A DNA stretch of 37,861 bases from positions 1 through 37,861 of the forward strand of contig NZ_JXOK01000087.1 in NCBI RefSeq assembly GCF_000830505.1, written 5' to 3'. A program made the position numbers and the translations under genes. Position 1 is the stretch's first letter. Every line of letters begins with the position of its first letter. Under the pieces are notes generated by a model. The model had not been told where the DNA came from. It did no database searches and was given only the letters and a program-made list of their open reading frames with translations. This DNA comes from Vibrio mytili. Lineage in GTDB: Bacteria; Pseudomonadota; Gammaproteobacteria; Enterobacterales; Vibrionaceae. Shown here piece by piece: positions 16,323 through 24,779 of the stretch.

Positions 16323-16610
16323 ATGTCTCAAGTTTTGGTTTACTCTAAACGTGATCGTGAAATGAGTTATCTATCCGTAAGAGAAGAACGTGAAACTAAG
16401 CTCAATAATTTTAAAGTAGTCTACAATGACATTTCAGACGAAGAGGCATTACGTAGAGCAAATTCTATTAATTCGGATGAAAAGAATAGTGTTCCCAAAG
16501 TTCGTTTAAAGAGACAATATATTAAAGAAAAGAAAGAATGCCGAGTGCCTGGTTTATATGGTTGTAACCGTTATAAGTCAAGAAGAAATGAGACATTCAA
16601 CGTGTTCTAA
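16323..16610 (+). CDS. Small basic protein of unknown function (95 aa)
   Basis: The start is the ATG at 16323, with AAAAGGG about 9 bp upstream; an in-frame TTG at 16287 has no ribosome binding site. The 95-aa product is rich in Lys and Arg, especially at the C-terminal end (VRLKRQYIKEKKE, YKSRRNE), and has an acidic middle (DISDEEALRRANSINSDEK). I recognise no domain. It sits between the 95-bp palindromic array and the first 21-bp-phased dyad array, so it may be a DNA-binding partner of one of them. That is inference from position and charge only. Confidence 0.55.
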   Translation: MSQVLVYSKRDREMSYLSVREERETKLNNFKVVYNDISDEEALRRANSINSDEKNSVPKVRLKRQYIKEKKECRVPGLYGCNRYKSRRNETFNVF

Positions 16611-16698
16611 GGTTGTTCTTTTTTTGCACAACGTTAAAGCCTGTGGGCTTGTATCAGGCAAGTGATAAAAGCCTTAAAAATTCCGTCATTAAAGCAGG

Positions 16699-17049
16699 TG
16701 GCAAGAGAATTTGCCAGGATTGGCAATCAATGTGCCAATGCTGGCACTGGAAGTGCCAGTAGTGGCAGAAGAATTCTTGTAATAAATTAAGCTTACTTTG
16801 GCTTAACCTTCACTTTTTTAAAATCTAACCTTATATTAGAATTATAACTTTATAATAGTTATAACCGTTATAATAGTTATAACATGAAAAATTAATAAAA
16901 TAAAATTTATTTTTTATGTGTTAATTTTATTGCCAAGGAAAATTAATAGTAACTTTGTTTTTATTATAGATGAATTAAATTTAGAGTAATGTTTGTTACT
17001 CACGGATATTCATTTATTTTCTAGGTTTTCTTAAGGCAAAGTTACTTTG
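16699..17049. repeat. Phased dyad array and AT block, copy 1
   Basis: Three 16-bp dyads of the form NTGCCANNNNTGGCAN start at 16711, 16732 and 16753, exactly 21 bp apart, after a half-site TGGCA at 16699. The AT block starts 78 bp after the last dyad (16831) and contains GTTATAATAGTTATAAC. The region ends with the palindrome CAAAGTTACTTTG (17037-17049). The whole layout recurs in the same orientation at 30324-30683. It lies upstream of the serine resolvase gene. Possible roles are a resolution site, an iteron-type origin or a partition site. Confidence 0.85.
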
Positions 17050-17234
17050 TCAAAATTATCGACTTAAGTAGTCAACTTTAGCGAGATGTAAACATCCCAG
17101 GGTAGTATCAACAAACATCCGTTTTCTGATACCAGACGGGAATGAAGTGTTTACGGTCTCATAAAGTAGTGTTCGGATTTTTATGACACCCAATCGATTG
17201 ATGATACCAATTGTGATGCCAAAAGGAGTGAGTA

Positions 17235-17834
17235 GTGGATAGTATGGGACGGACATTCGCTTATTGTCGTGTATCGACTAGTGAGCAAACTGTGTCAAAT
17301 CAGATCTTAGCTATCAGAAATGCTGGCTACGATATTCAAGAACACCGAATTGTACATGAAACAGTTTCTGGTAGTGTGCCTGCAACAGAACGACGTGAGT
17401 TCAAAATGTTGATTGAGCATAAACTAGAGCCTGGGGACAAACTGGTGGTACTAAAGCTTGATCGACTTGGAAGAGATAACATCGATGTTCAGCATACGAT
17501 CAGTATGCTGTTAGAAAAAGGTGTAACGCCAATATCTCTAGATCTGCCAACCGCTGATCTAAGCTCAGCGGAGGGACGATTGATGCTGCAAATGTTCTCA
17601 GCATTTGCTGAATTTGAGCGAAACCGAATTCGGGAGCGAACATTGGAAGGGCAGGCCAGAGCTAAATCTGAGGGTAAGCGGATTGGACGACCAGAAGCCA
17701 TCAGTACAACTCAAAAAGTTCAAGAATGTAGATCAAGGGGACTGAGCCAATCCAAAACAGCTCATGCTCTAGGCATCTCCGTCCCCACGGTCAAGCGACA
17801 TTGGAACAAGCGGTTAACTGAAAGTATTCAATGA
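17235..17834 (+). CDS. Serine recombinase of the resolvase/invertase family
   Basis: 199 aa. The catalytic domain (about 5-145) begins FAYCRVSTSEQT with the nucleophile Ser14, followed by LDRLGRD and FAEFERNRIRERT. A C-terminal Hin-type HTH lies near 170-195 (LSQSKTAHALGISVPTVKRH). The start is GTG at 17235, since AAAGGAG lies 6 nt upstream; the in-frame ATG at 17244 is too far from it. Such enzymes resolve cointegrates or invert DNA by acting on paired sites. The complex repeat at 16699-17049 is immediately upstream, and a second direct copy lies 13.6 kb away, so these are candidate targets. Three GAACNNNGTTC palindromes lie just downstream. Confidence 0.93.
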   Translation: MDSMGRTFAYCRVSTSEQTVSNQILAIRNAGYDIQEHRIVHETVSGSVPATERREFKMLIEHKLEPGDKLVVLKLDRLGRDNIDVQHTISMLLEKGVTPISLDLPTADLSSAEGRLMLQMFSAFAEFERNRIRERTLEGQARAKSEGKRIGRPEAISTTQKVQECRSRGLSQSKTAHALGISVPTVKRHWNKRLTESIQ

Positions 17835-17835
17835 A

Positions 17836-17986
17836 GAACAATGTTCCATGATACCGAGAGGTGGAGATCTACCAGTCAGTAGTAGTTATTAGCGAAGAGG
17901 TTTAAACGATATTGTAAGAACCTTGTTCTTCCTTAACGTAAGGCTACTAAGATATCACGCTGATATTTGATACAAGAACATTGTTC
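17836..17986. repeat. Three GAACNNNGTTC palindromes after the resolvase gene
   Basis: Copies lie at 17836-17846 (GAACAATGTTC), 17918-17928 (inside AAGAACCTTGTTCTT) and 17976-17986 (GAACATTGTTC). They occupy the 200-bp gap between the resolvase and the PD-(D/E)XK gene and have shorter arms than the hairpins in the larger gaps. Confidence 0.8.
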
Positions 17987-18045
17987 TGACTGGAAAATCG
18001 GATAACCTTTTTGTTAGGAAACGACGCTGACAGAAAGGGATGCTT

Positions 18046-19011
18046 GTGGGCTTATTCATCAATACTCAAAAACTAACGGTAGCAAAAGAGGATCACTTAA
18101 CTGAATTCTTCGCTGCTGCGTTAAGGTCTTCAGAACGTTTCAATCGAGCATTTGTTAGGTTGATATTTGGAGACCAAGATAGCAGGTTGATCAGCAAGGT
18201 CGAAACACAAGTTATCTATCCAGGATGCCGACCAGACATGCGTCTGATATTAAATGATGGTTCAATTGCTCTCTGTGAGAATAAACTCGACGCAGCCGAA
18301 ACGATCGGTAATGTTGAGAGTGGCAACCTCTTTCAATTGGAGCGATATCTACAACTGCCTGTTGATCACGTGATTTATATTCGCTCTGAGTTACTGCCGC
18401 CTTCATGCCAAGTTATGAGCCATTCTAAGTATCTATCTCCGATAGAAAAAACTCATTATTTGTGGCGTGATATTTACCCTTTGTTATGCGAAGACTCCAA
18501 TCCAATCGTCAAAGAATTACGAGATGGTTTTAAGAGCATGGGATTTGTTCCTGCTCACCCAGTGATTGGCGATCTGACACGCAATGCGCCTAGAGCACAA
18601 AGAGAGAATTTCTCTAAATTTTGGATGCCGACAACGACTGCGGCAATTCAACAAGGTTGGAAGGTAGCAATTGGAGATGTAGTCGAACGATACTTTTACC
18701 ACGAAACAGCAGAGCTTGCTCGGGAAGTGTTCGTAAGCCCAATAAACCCTACCCGATTTCTGATTCGTTACACACCGCAAATATCTCAATGTGACGCTCT
18801 ATTAAGCGCACTCGATACCGTTGAAAGTAAAGCCGAAGCACTGGTAGTGGTAACGAAAAAAACGGTGCCACGAGCGAGTGGATTAGTCACTGTGATAGAT
18901 GTTGAAACTCCTATGAACAATGTTCTACCAGAGCAACTAAAAACAGTGGAACAGATAGAGTCTAAGCTCAAAGCGTATGTATTGCCTTATCTCACGCTAG
19001 CTTTTAAGTAA
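18046..19011 (+). CDS. PD-(D/E)XK nuclease-like protein
   Basis: 321 aa from the GTG at 18046. AAAGGG lies 6 nt before it, whereas it touches the alternative ATG at 18040. In the 323-aa frame the nuclease core reads RPD66, then E80-N-K82 in ALCENKLDA, then Q99-L-E-R-Y103, which is the PD-(D/E)XK plus QxxxY pattern. An N-terminal helix (EDHLTEFFAAAL) precedes it, as in related restriction-type nucleases. The C-terminal half (about 190-320) is not recognised. It follows the resolvase gene and lies between palindrome-bearing gaps; one GAACAATGTTC is inside the coding region (18915). It is probably a defence nuclease or a DNA-processing partner. Activity on modified or foreign DNA is inference. 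Confidence 0.7.
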   Translation: MGLFINTQKLTVAKEDHLTEFFAAALRSSERFNRAFVRLIFGDQDSRLISKVETQVIYPGCRPDMRLILNDGSIALCENKLDAAETIGNVESGNLFQLERYLQLPVDHVIYIRSELLPPSCQVMSHSKYLSPIEKTHYLWRDIYPLLCEDSNPIVKELRDGFKSMGFVPAHPVIGDLTRNAPRAQRENFSKFWMPTTTAAIQQGWKVAIGDVVERYFYHETAELAREVFVSPINPTRFLIRYTPQISQCDALLSALDTVESKAEALVVVTKKTVPRASGLVTVIDVETPMNNVLPEQLKTVEQIESKLKAYVLPYLTLAFK

Positions 19012-19059
19012 CACCTTTTTGATATGAGCAACCATCTCGATAGTGCACTGAACTGTACT

Positions 19060-19294
19060 TGGAACAGTATTCTTATCCCAATCTTAAAATAGTAAAGAGT
19101 GGGTATTTGATTAATCAATAAAAAAACTGTGTGGAAGATCAATGTTCTCTGAGTAACGAGTTGATGTAACTGGGGATTGGTGAGCTTGCTATTGATACTG
19201 CGAGAACATTGTTCTCGCTTAAATTATCAAAACCTAAAGATTGAGTATTTGATTAACAAATAAAAAATCCTTCGAGGAGAACGATGTTCTCCTC
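19060..19294. repeat. Dispersed hairpin modules (copies D' and D)
   Basis: A decayed module (GGAACAGTATTCT near 19062, TTTGATTAATCAATAAAAAA, then a half palindrome near 19147) is followed by a good one: GCGAGAAC-ATT-GTTCTCGC at 19200-19218, the AT tract, then GAGGAGAAC-GAT-GTTCTCCTC at 19274-19294. The hairpin start-to-start distance of 74 bp equals that in copy B at 32.4 kb. The last hairpin is followed on the minus strand by a T6 run, so it could also terminate the hsd operon. Confidence 0.85.
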
Positions 19295-19327
19295 AAAGAT
19301 TGTTACTTGCGACTTTGGGTAGCTGAA

Positions 19328-19455
19328 TCAGCCTGCTTTTTCTACAACCATGCCACTTTGCTCTGCAAAGTGAATCAATCGAGTGATATTACTTAGGCTC
19401 CATTGGTCGGCGTCAGTGCGGTGAGGTTTTTGTTAGTTATATTATATAGGCTCAT
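19328..19455 (-). pseudogene. Small frameshifted gene at the 3' end of the hsd operon
   Basis: An ATG at 19455 with AGGGAGCG upstream lies 10 bp after the stop of the TOPRIM segment. It opens MSLYNITNKNLTALTPT, then stops. A second frame gives DQWSLSNITRLIHFAEQSGM-VVEKAG before TGA. One frameshift would join them into a product of about 42 aa. I do not recognise it. It may be a tiny operon member, intact in relatives, or chance. Confidence 0.35.
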
Positions 19456-19465
19456 GTTCGCTCCC

Positions 19466-19969
19466 TTATGCACATCGCTCTCTTATCCAGTCAAGCATTG
19501 GACGAAATACTTCAAAGTTCTCGGGAGGTAGAGTTGGTACTACAGTTTTAGCAAAATTAGTTTTACAGCCCTGGAATTGAATTAACTGCCCTCCTGGTAC
19601 ATTTTGGTTTGTGAAAAATGGTGCAGTTAAATCCAAACCATAGAACAGATGCTCAATCATACAAAAAGATGCGCCACCAAAGTGCTCCTCTAATGCCTCA
19701 TTTTTAAACACTTGTCTCTGGATATCTGGGTGTTGAGGGACTGGAAGCATGATAGCGTACGCTTCACCGCCGTCCCACTTCTTGACTAGTCCATTCGAAA
19801 CATTGTCGAGCAAAACTTGGCCGTTAAGGCTATTCCATTGATTATAGGCCTCATCAAAATCGAACAGGGCGAACACCTTGCGGCCATTCATTTCATTGTG
19901 TATGCGTTGATCAGTGATCAATTGATTTATATAGGAGCAACTGAATGCATAGAAGGGAATAAATGGCAT
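19466..19969 (-). CDS. TOPRIM (C-terminal) part of an OLD-like ATPase gene, separated by a frameshift
   Basis: The ATG at 19969 opens 167 aa, but protein-like coding extends upstream to about 20030: LFTEGSTDPLIIKSAW with the TOPRIM Glu, then in the open frame VFALFDFDEAYNQW with the DxD motif. The E...DxD order is that of TOPRIM nuclease domains in OLD/GajA proteins. A single base added near 20030 would fuse this to the ATPase frame as one protein of about 625 aa. Alone, this ORF lacks the first catalytic Glu and would be inactive. Either the gene is broken, the sequence has a one-base error, or a -1 frameshift joins the parts. Distal position in the hsd operon suggests an accessory defence role. 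Confidence 0.75.
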   Translation of the reverse strand: MPFIPFYAFSCSYINQLITDQRIHNEMNGRKVFALFDFDEAYNQWNSLNGQVLLDNVSNGLVKKWDGGEAYAIMLPVPQHPDIQRQVFKNEALEEHFGGASFCMIEHLFYGLDLTAPFFTNQNVPGGQLIQFQGCKTNFAKTVVPTLPPENFEVFRPMLDWIRERCA

Positions 19970-20010
19970 TTCAGTATCTGGATATAGCTTGTACCATGCA
20001 GACTTTATTA

Positions 20011-21342
20011 TTAATGGATCCGTACTGCCTCCGTAAACAAAACGGGTTTATTTTCTATGTGGATGGCGTTTAAGACACTGAGCATTTGTTCTTCTTCAGT
20101 GTAAGTAATAACACCTTGGCAAAGGCGTCTAACCGATTCTCTTTTTGGTAGAGTAAAAGTTCTGACAGATCCTTCATGCTCCTCAAAGTACCTTATTCTA
20201 GTCTGTGGGCTACTTATTAAGGATACCGCGCTGTGAGTCGTTGTGATTATGTGGTTTGTTGATGCTGCTCTTCTGGATATAGACTGTATCTGCTCTGAGC
20301 ATTGTGCTTGCCATTCAGGATGTAAGAAAGAGTCAGGTTCATCCATGATAGTGATACTATTGGCTGACTTAAAAATTTCACTTATCGAATACAGGTAAAT
20401 GGCTTGAAATTGCCCGTCACTAAAAACGTTTGACGCCACATCGGTGTTGTCTCTTAACTTTATATTCAGTACAACAGATTTTAGCATCCCTAATGTTTTG
20501 AAGTTATCTAACATTCGGAAAAAGTCATGAGCTGTATTTGTTGCAAAGTGTTCTTTGATGCGACGGATTGAGTAATATCTCTGGTAAGTATCCGAGCCTG
20601 CTAAGTAGCCTTCAGTTCTAACTCCTTCTGCTATAGGGGCGTTACAGTGAGTGTCTAACTCATCCAACATATTTCTGGTTGTACCTGCAAGTTTCCAATA
20701 TTTCGAAGGATCTTCTTCATCTGTGGATTGAACGTCAAAACGCGCTGTAGTTGCATAGTGAGGGCGTTCTAACTCGATTCTTAGTTCATCATAAATTTCA
20801 TCAATTGAAAGTTTCTCAAAAACAAACGTCTTTGCGATTGAATCATCAGGAAGAAGAGAAAAGACTGTTAGTAATATATCGTTGTAACTTTTATTGAGGC
20901 CTATGAAAGGTCTACTGTCAGTTTGATCTGCTCTAACAAGATTTGTAGCAAACTTTTCTTCGAATGAACTCAGATGCTCACTTACAGTGGAGTTGTGCCC
21001 AGCGTAATAGGTTAAGATATAATCAGGTAGTGGTGTCTGACCTACGGTTGCTCTATTGCGTCCATTTATAATGAGCTGATTCACATTTGAGTTGTATTCT
21101 ATAGTTTGAGTTGAACCTTCGATTTCATAAGTAAGGTTATAAGAGAAGAATATATCATACCTGTTGTCTCGCCAATCATATTGGAATATATGTCTGAAAA
21201 CCTCTAAGAGTGCCTCTATGAAGTTGGATTTTCCTGAACCGTTTTTACCGACTAAAGTTTCGATAAATGATTCCTCTGAGAAGTCTAAAGTGAATTCATT
21301 AAGATTCTTGTAGTTACTTATGTATAGTTGCTTTAATTTCAT
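20011..21342 (-). CDS. OLD/RecF-type ATPase (N-terminal part of ATPase-TOPRIM protein)
   Basis: 443 aa before a premature stop. Walker A is GKNGSGKS (32-39) after a typical RecF-like opening (LKQLYISNYKNLNEFTLDFS). Near the C terminus come an ABC-like signature region (FSDGQFQAIYLYSISEIF), Walker B with ITIMDEPDSFLHPEWQ and the H-motif TTTHSAVSLIS. The frame then reads KPVLFTEAVRIH and stops, just where a TOPRIM domain begins in another frame. It starts 53 bp after hsdS on the same strand, so it belongs to the type I R-M operon. OLD-family ATPase-nucleases act in anti-phage defence, and RecF-like ATPases linked to hsd genes are known (RloA type). As read, only the ATPase half would be made. 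Confidence 0.88.
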   Translation of the reverse strand: MKLKQLYISNYKNLNEFTLDFSEESFIETLVGKNGSGKSNFIEALLEVFRHIFQYDWRDNRYDIFFSYNLTYEIEGSTQTIEYNSNVNQLIINGRNRATVGQTPLPDYILTYYAGHNSTVSEHLSSFEEKFATNLVRADQTDSRPFIGLNKSYNDILLTVFSLLPDDSIAKTFVFEKLSIDEIYDELRIELERPHYATTARFDVQSTDEEDPSKYWKLAGTTRNMLDELDTHCNAPIAEGVRTEGYLAGSDTYQRYYSIRRIKEHFATNTAHDFFRMLDNFKTLGMLKSVVLNIKLRDNTDVASNVFSDGQFQAIYLYSISEIFKSANSITIMDEPDSFLHPEWQAQCSEQIQSISRRAASTNHIITTTHSAVSLISSPQTRIRYFEEHEGSVRTFTLPKRESVRRLCQGVITYTEEEQMLSVLNAIHIENKPVLFTEAVRIH

Positions 21343-21395
21343 GATTCTTGTTCTTATATGAAAAAGCAGCTTACTTTGAGCTGCTTTTAAGACTT

Positions 21396-23150
21396 TTAAA
21401 CCAAACGTTTCACAATTGAGTTAGCAATATTCAATTGTTTTAATTTGGATTTTTCTATTGTTCTTCTCAGAGAATTGCATGCCGAAATCAGCTGATTGAC
21501 TTTACTGACTATCTGTTTTTGTTCGTTTAAAGGCGGTATAGATACCAGCATTGACTTCATCAATGTACCGTTAACATTGGCTTGCCCGCATTGTTTTTTA
21601 ATGTGTGGTTCAACTTGAGTTGTTCTAAATAAAGGTGTGTTCATCGACAAGTTAATGTAATCTGGAAGTACATTTCTAGAGTTACAGCGAATTCTGATTA
21701 AATAGGACGCAAATGAGTATTTATCATCTTCACCTTTAAAAATGCCTGTTTTACCTACTAGCTCCGCGCTATTGGTACGATTGTAGAGTATGTCGTTGTT
21801 TTTTAAATATAGGCTTGGAAGTTCTTCTACATCAGCGCTCATCATTTTATGGTCGCCTAATATAAGTTGACCATTTTGTATATCTCCCATTTTTAATACA
21901 GGGACGCCGCCAGGAAATGGGTCAACAGTTTTTTGTGATGAACCGTACTCTATCAAGTTGGATAGATTATCAATCCTTTCCCATACCCACCCACTCGGCA
22001 GTTCAAACGGCTTTTCATCTTCAGCAATCGGCGGCAGTGCTTTTTGCTTCTTGATTTTCTTATCTTTGACTAACTGTGCTTTTTCTTCCGCAATTCTTTT
22101 CAGTAACTCAGAAGCAGGCTCATCGGTTGGATCTTGCGGAACAAGCTTACCCATCACTGCCAGTTGTAGAATGGTTTGCTTAAGCTGGTCGATACTCTCT
22201 TCAGTGGTGAATAAGGTATCGAAATGCTCACTGATTCGCGCCCAGTTTTGCATTAACTCGTCAGCATTGGCAGAGCTGGTGAGTGTGTCCAACAGAGTTG
22301 TTACCAGCACTTGGTGCGCTTCAATACTGTCTTCGGTTTGTTGCTCAAGCTGGTCGCAAAGCGCCATTAGCTCATCGACTTTGGCGACGATGCGGCGTTG
22401 CTCAGCGCTTGGTGGTACAGGAATTAGACCGAAAAAAAACTGTTTATCATTGATTGCAGGATAAGCAATACCAGTTTGAACACTCTCAACATATTCAATA
22501 AAGCTTGGAGACCTAAGGTATCTATAAATATACGAACTAGAAATACCGCTCAAAGGATGGATAATTGCAAACGCAGTACTAGCTATAGGCTCAGGATTAA
22601 AGTCTCTGTCAATGACAGCAATATTTAGCAAATATGGTCGTACCGTTGAGTAAATAACAGTATTTTTCTGGACTAATTTTCTAGCTCGGGATGGCGCCTC
22701 AGAATGTTCTAAAATGCTTGGTTCGTCTATATAGCCTAACTCTTTATTAATTGAGCCAACATCCACGTAAGTAAACGTTTTATCTGGCTTTTTCTGACCA
22801 AGGTCACGGCCTAAATCCTCAATTCTTGCCCATTTCCAACTCGAAGGAATATTAAAGGGTAAAGAATTATCATCAATTGGTTCATACTTTCTTGGTTTCT
22901 TAATCTTCTTTTCTTTAACTAATTGCGCTTTTTCTTGCGCGATACGCTCAAGCAACACAGAAGCAGGCTCATCATTAGGATCTTGAGGAACAAGCTTGCC
23001 TCGCACAGCCAACTCCAGAATTAGCTCACGCAGCTTTTTAACACCGTAAAGCTCCAGTTTGTTGCTGCTACCGCGACCAGAGGTCGATTTGGTCTTTACT
23101 GCCGACGTCCAAATATCAATATGCTCGGTAATCAGGTTTTCGACTGCCAT
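21396..23150 (-). CDS. hsdS: Type I restriction-modification specificity subunit
   Basis: 584 aa, slightly longer than usual. It has two target-recognition domains, each preceded by a nearly identical linker: LAVRGKLVPQDPNDEPASVL (near 50) and LAVMGKLVPQDPTDEPASEL (near 330), followed by LxRIAxEKAQLVKxKKIKK and a PSxWxWxRIxxL start of the TRD. Conserved helices (VPPSAEQRRIVAKVDELMAL and PPLNEQKQIVSKVNQLISAC) end each half. It sets the DNA sequence recognised by HsdM2S and HsdR. Its start overlaps the hsdM stop by 1 bp (TAATG). The repeated linkers are also similar at DNA level and could allow exchange of the TRDs. Confidence 0.95.
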   Translation of the reverse strand: MAVENLITEHIDIWTSAVKTKSTSGRGSSNKLELYGVKKLRELILELAVRGKLVPQDPNDEPASVLLERIAQEKAQLVKEKKIKKPRKYEPIDDNSLPFNIPSSWKWARIEDLGRDLGQKKPDKTFTYVDVGSINKELGYIDEPSILEHSEAPSRARKLVQKNTVIYSTVRPYLLNIAVIDRDFNPEPIASTAFAIIHPLSGISSSYIYRYLRSPSFIEYVESVQTGIAYPAINDKQFFFGLIPVPPSAEQRRIVAKVDELMALCDQLEQQTEDSIEAHQVLVTTLLDTLTSSANADELMQNWARISEHFDTLFTTEESIDQLKQTILQLAVMGKLVPQDPTDEPASELLKRIAEEKAQLVKDKKIKKQKALPPIAEDEKPFELPSGWVWERIDNLSNLIEYGSSQKTVDPFPGGVPVLKMGDIQNGQLILGDHKMMSADVEELPSLYLKNNDILYNRTNSAELVGKTGIFKGEDDKYSFASYLIRIRCNSRNVLPDYINLSMNTPLFRTTQVEPHIKKQCGQANVNGTLMKSMLVSIPPLNEQKQIVSKVNQLISACNSLRRTIEKSKLKQLNIANSIVKRLV

Positions 23151-24640
23151 TATTGTGCTCCACCTTGCTTTTTACCTTGAATGGTAGAGCTAAGCGCATC
23201 ACCGAGAATGCCTTTCAGTTGGTCACGCAGTGCTTTGATGTCTTGTTGTTGCTGCTGATAGTTCGCCAGTAACTCTTCAGGATCATGGCTGACGATTTCG
23301 TCCTGATACGGGTTTTTAATATCAAGGTTAAAGTTGCGCTCGATAATATCCTCAATCGACACTTTCCAAGCTTGCTTGGTCTCGATACGGCTAGCGAATC
23401 CATCGGCCTCGTTACCCCACCAATCGATCTCTTGCTGGAACTCCTCAAACTTCATCGGTTTGGTTTTGCTGTAGTTCTTCACGCCTTCTGGGTAAGGGTG
23501 CTCATAGAACCATACTTCTTTAGTTGGTTGGCCTTTGGTAAAGAACAGGATGTTGGTCTTAATGCCTGTGTATGGGTTGAACACGCCATTAGGTAAACGA
23601 ACAATCGTGTGCAGGTTACACTCTTCTGTCAGCATCTTTTTGATTTTGGTTTTTACACCTTCACCAAACAAGGTGCCATCAGGCAGCACCACACCTGCGC
23701 GGCCATCTTTATCCAATACTTCCACAATAAGCTGCAAGAACAGGTCAGCCGTTTCACGAGTCTGCATTTCGGCAGGGAAGTTCTTTTCAATCCCGTCCTC
23801 TTCTGTGCCGCCAAACGGTGGGTTAGTCGCAATCACATTGATATTGCTATCCCAACTTGAAAGCGGCTTATTGAGCGTGTTGCCGTGCTTGATCTGATCA
23901 GGGACTTCGATGCCGTGGAGCATCATATTGGTGATACACAGCAAATGTGGCAGTTGTTTCTTCTCTACACCATGGATTTGCTTTTGCAGCGTTTGGTGGT
24001 CGGCTGCGCTTGTTACGTAGTTCTCTTTAACGTGATCGAACGAGCAAGCCAGGAATCCGCCCGTGCCGCAGGCGGGATCCATAATCTGCTCACCCAGTTT
24101 AGGGTCAAGACGATTGACGATAAAACGAGTCACTGCACGAGGGGTATAGAACTCACCCGCATTACCTGCGCTTTGTAGGTCGCGTAGGATTTGTTCGTAG
24201 ATATCACCAAACAGGTGGCGTTCTTTAGAGTCAGTAAAGTCGATCTCGTTGAGCTTGTTAATCACTTGGCGCAGCAGTGTGCCATTTTTCATGTAGTTGA
24301 AAGCATCACTAAAGGCTTCTCTCACCACAAAACCACGTGGGTTGGTGTCTTTCGGTGCGGTTAGGTTTTTTAACGTCGGGAATAGGTCATCATTGATGAA
24401 TTCCAGCAGCTCGTCACCCGTAATGCCTTGGTTATCTGCCGCCCAGTTACGCCATAGATATTTCGCAGGGATGGGTTCGCGGTAATCATCTAACTCGAAC
24501 TCTAGCTCTTCCTCTTGAGCATCAAACACTTTAAGGAATAAAAGCCACGACATTTGGCCTAGACGCTGCGCGTCACCATCAACACCTGCATCTTTACGCA
24601 TGATGTCTTGAATTGACTTGATAACTGAACTGATTGACAT
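23150..24640 (-). CDS. hsdM: Type I restriction-modification N6-adenine methyltransferase subunit
   Basis: 496 aa. The N-terminal helical HsdM domain (about 1-140) is followed by the methylase domain with GEFYTPR (162-168), SAM-binding motif DPACGTGGF (188-196) and catalytic NPPF (273-276), all intact. With HsdS it methylates adenine at the recognition site and protects host DNA. It starts 139 bp after the MATE-like gene and overlaps hsdS by 1 bp. No hsdM-specific promoter is obvious; transcription may come from the hsdR side or from the gap at 24641-24779. Confidence 0.97.
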   Translation of the reverse strand: MSISSVIKSIQDIMRKDAGVDGDAQRLGQMSWLLFLKVFDAQEEELEFELDDYREPIPAKYLWRNWAADNQGITGDELLEFINDDLFPTLKNLTAPKDTNPRGFVVREAFSDAFNYMKNGTLLRQVINKLNEIDFTDSKERHLFGDIYEQILRDLQSAGNAGEFYTPRAVTRFIVNRLDPKLGEQIMDPACGTGGFLACSFDHVKENYVTSAADHQTLQKQIHGVEKKQLPHLLCITNMMLHGIEVPDQIKHGNTLNKPLSSWDSNINVIATNPPFGGTEEDGIEKNFPAEMQTRETADLFLQLIVEVLDKDGRAGVVLPDGTLFGEGVKTKIKKMLTEECNLHTIVRLPNGVFNPYTGIKTNILFFTKGQPTKEVWFYEHPYPEGVKNYSKTKPMKFEEFQQEIDWWGNEADGFASRIETKQAWKVSIEDIIERNFNLDIKNPYQDEIVSHDPEELLANYQQQQQDIKALRDQLKGILGDALSSTIQGKKQGGAQ

Positions 24641-24779
24641 GAAGTTCTACTACTAAATAGCTGAAAAATTGGGGCAGATTGTAGCATTTCTACGTCAATG
24701 TGAGTACTGGAAAGGGGAGAGGTGATGCCCAATAACGGTGGAGGTTAGTGGGCATTTATATCTATGAGAAATATATAAA

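Noticed and set aside
20020..20040. Classical programmed -1 frameshift site
   Set aside because: No X XXY YYZ heptamer is visible at the junction, so a mutation or sequence error is more likely.
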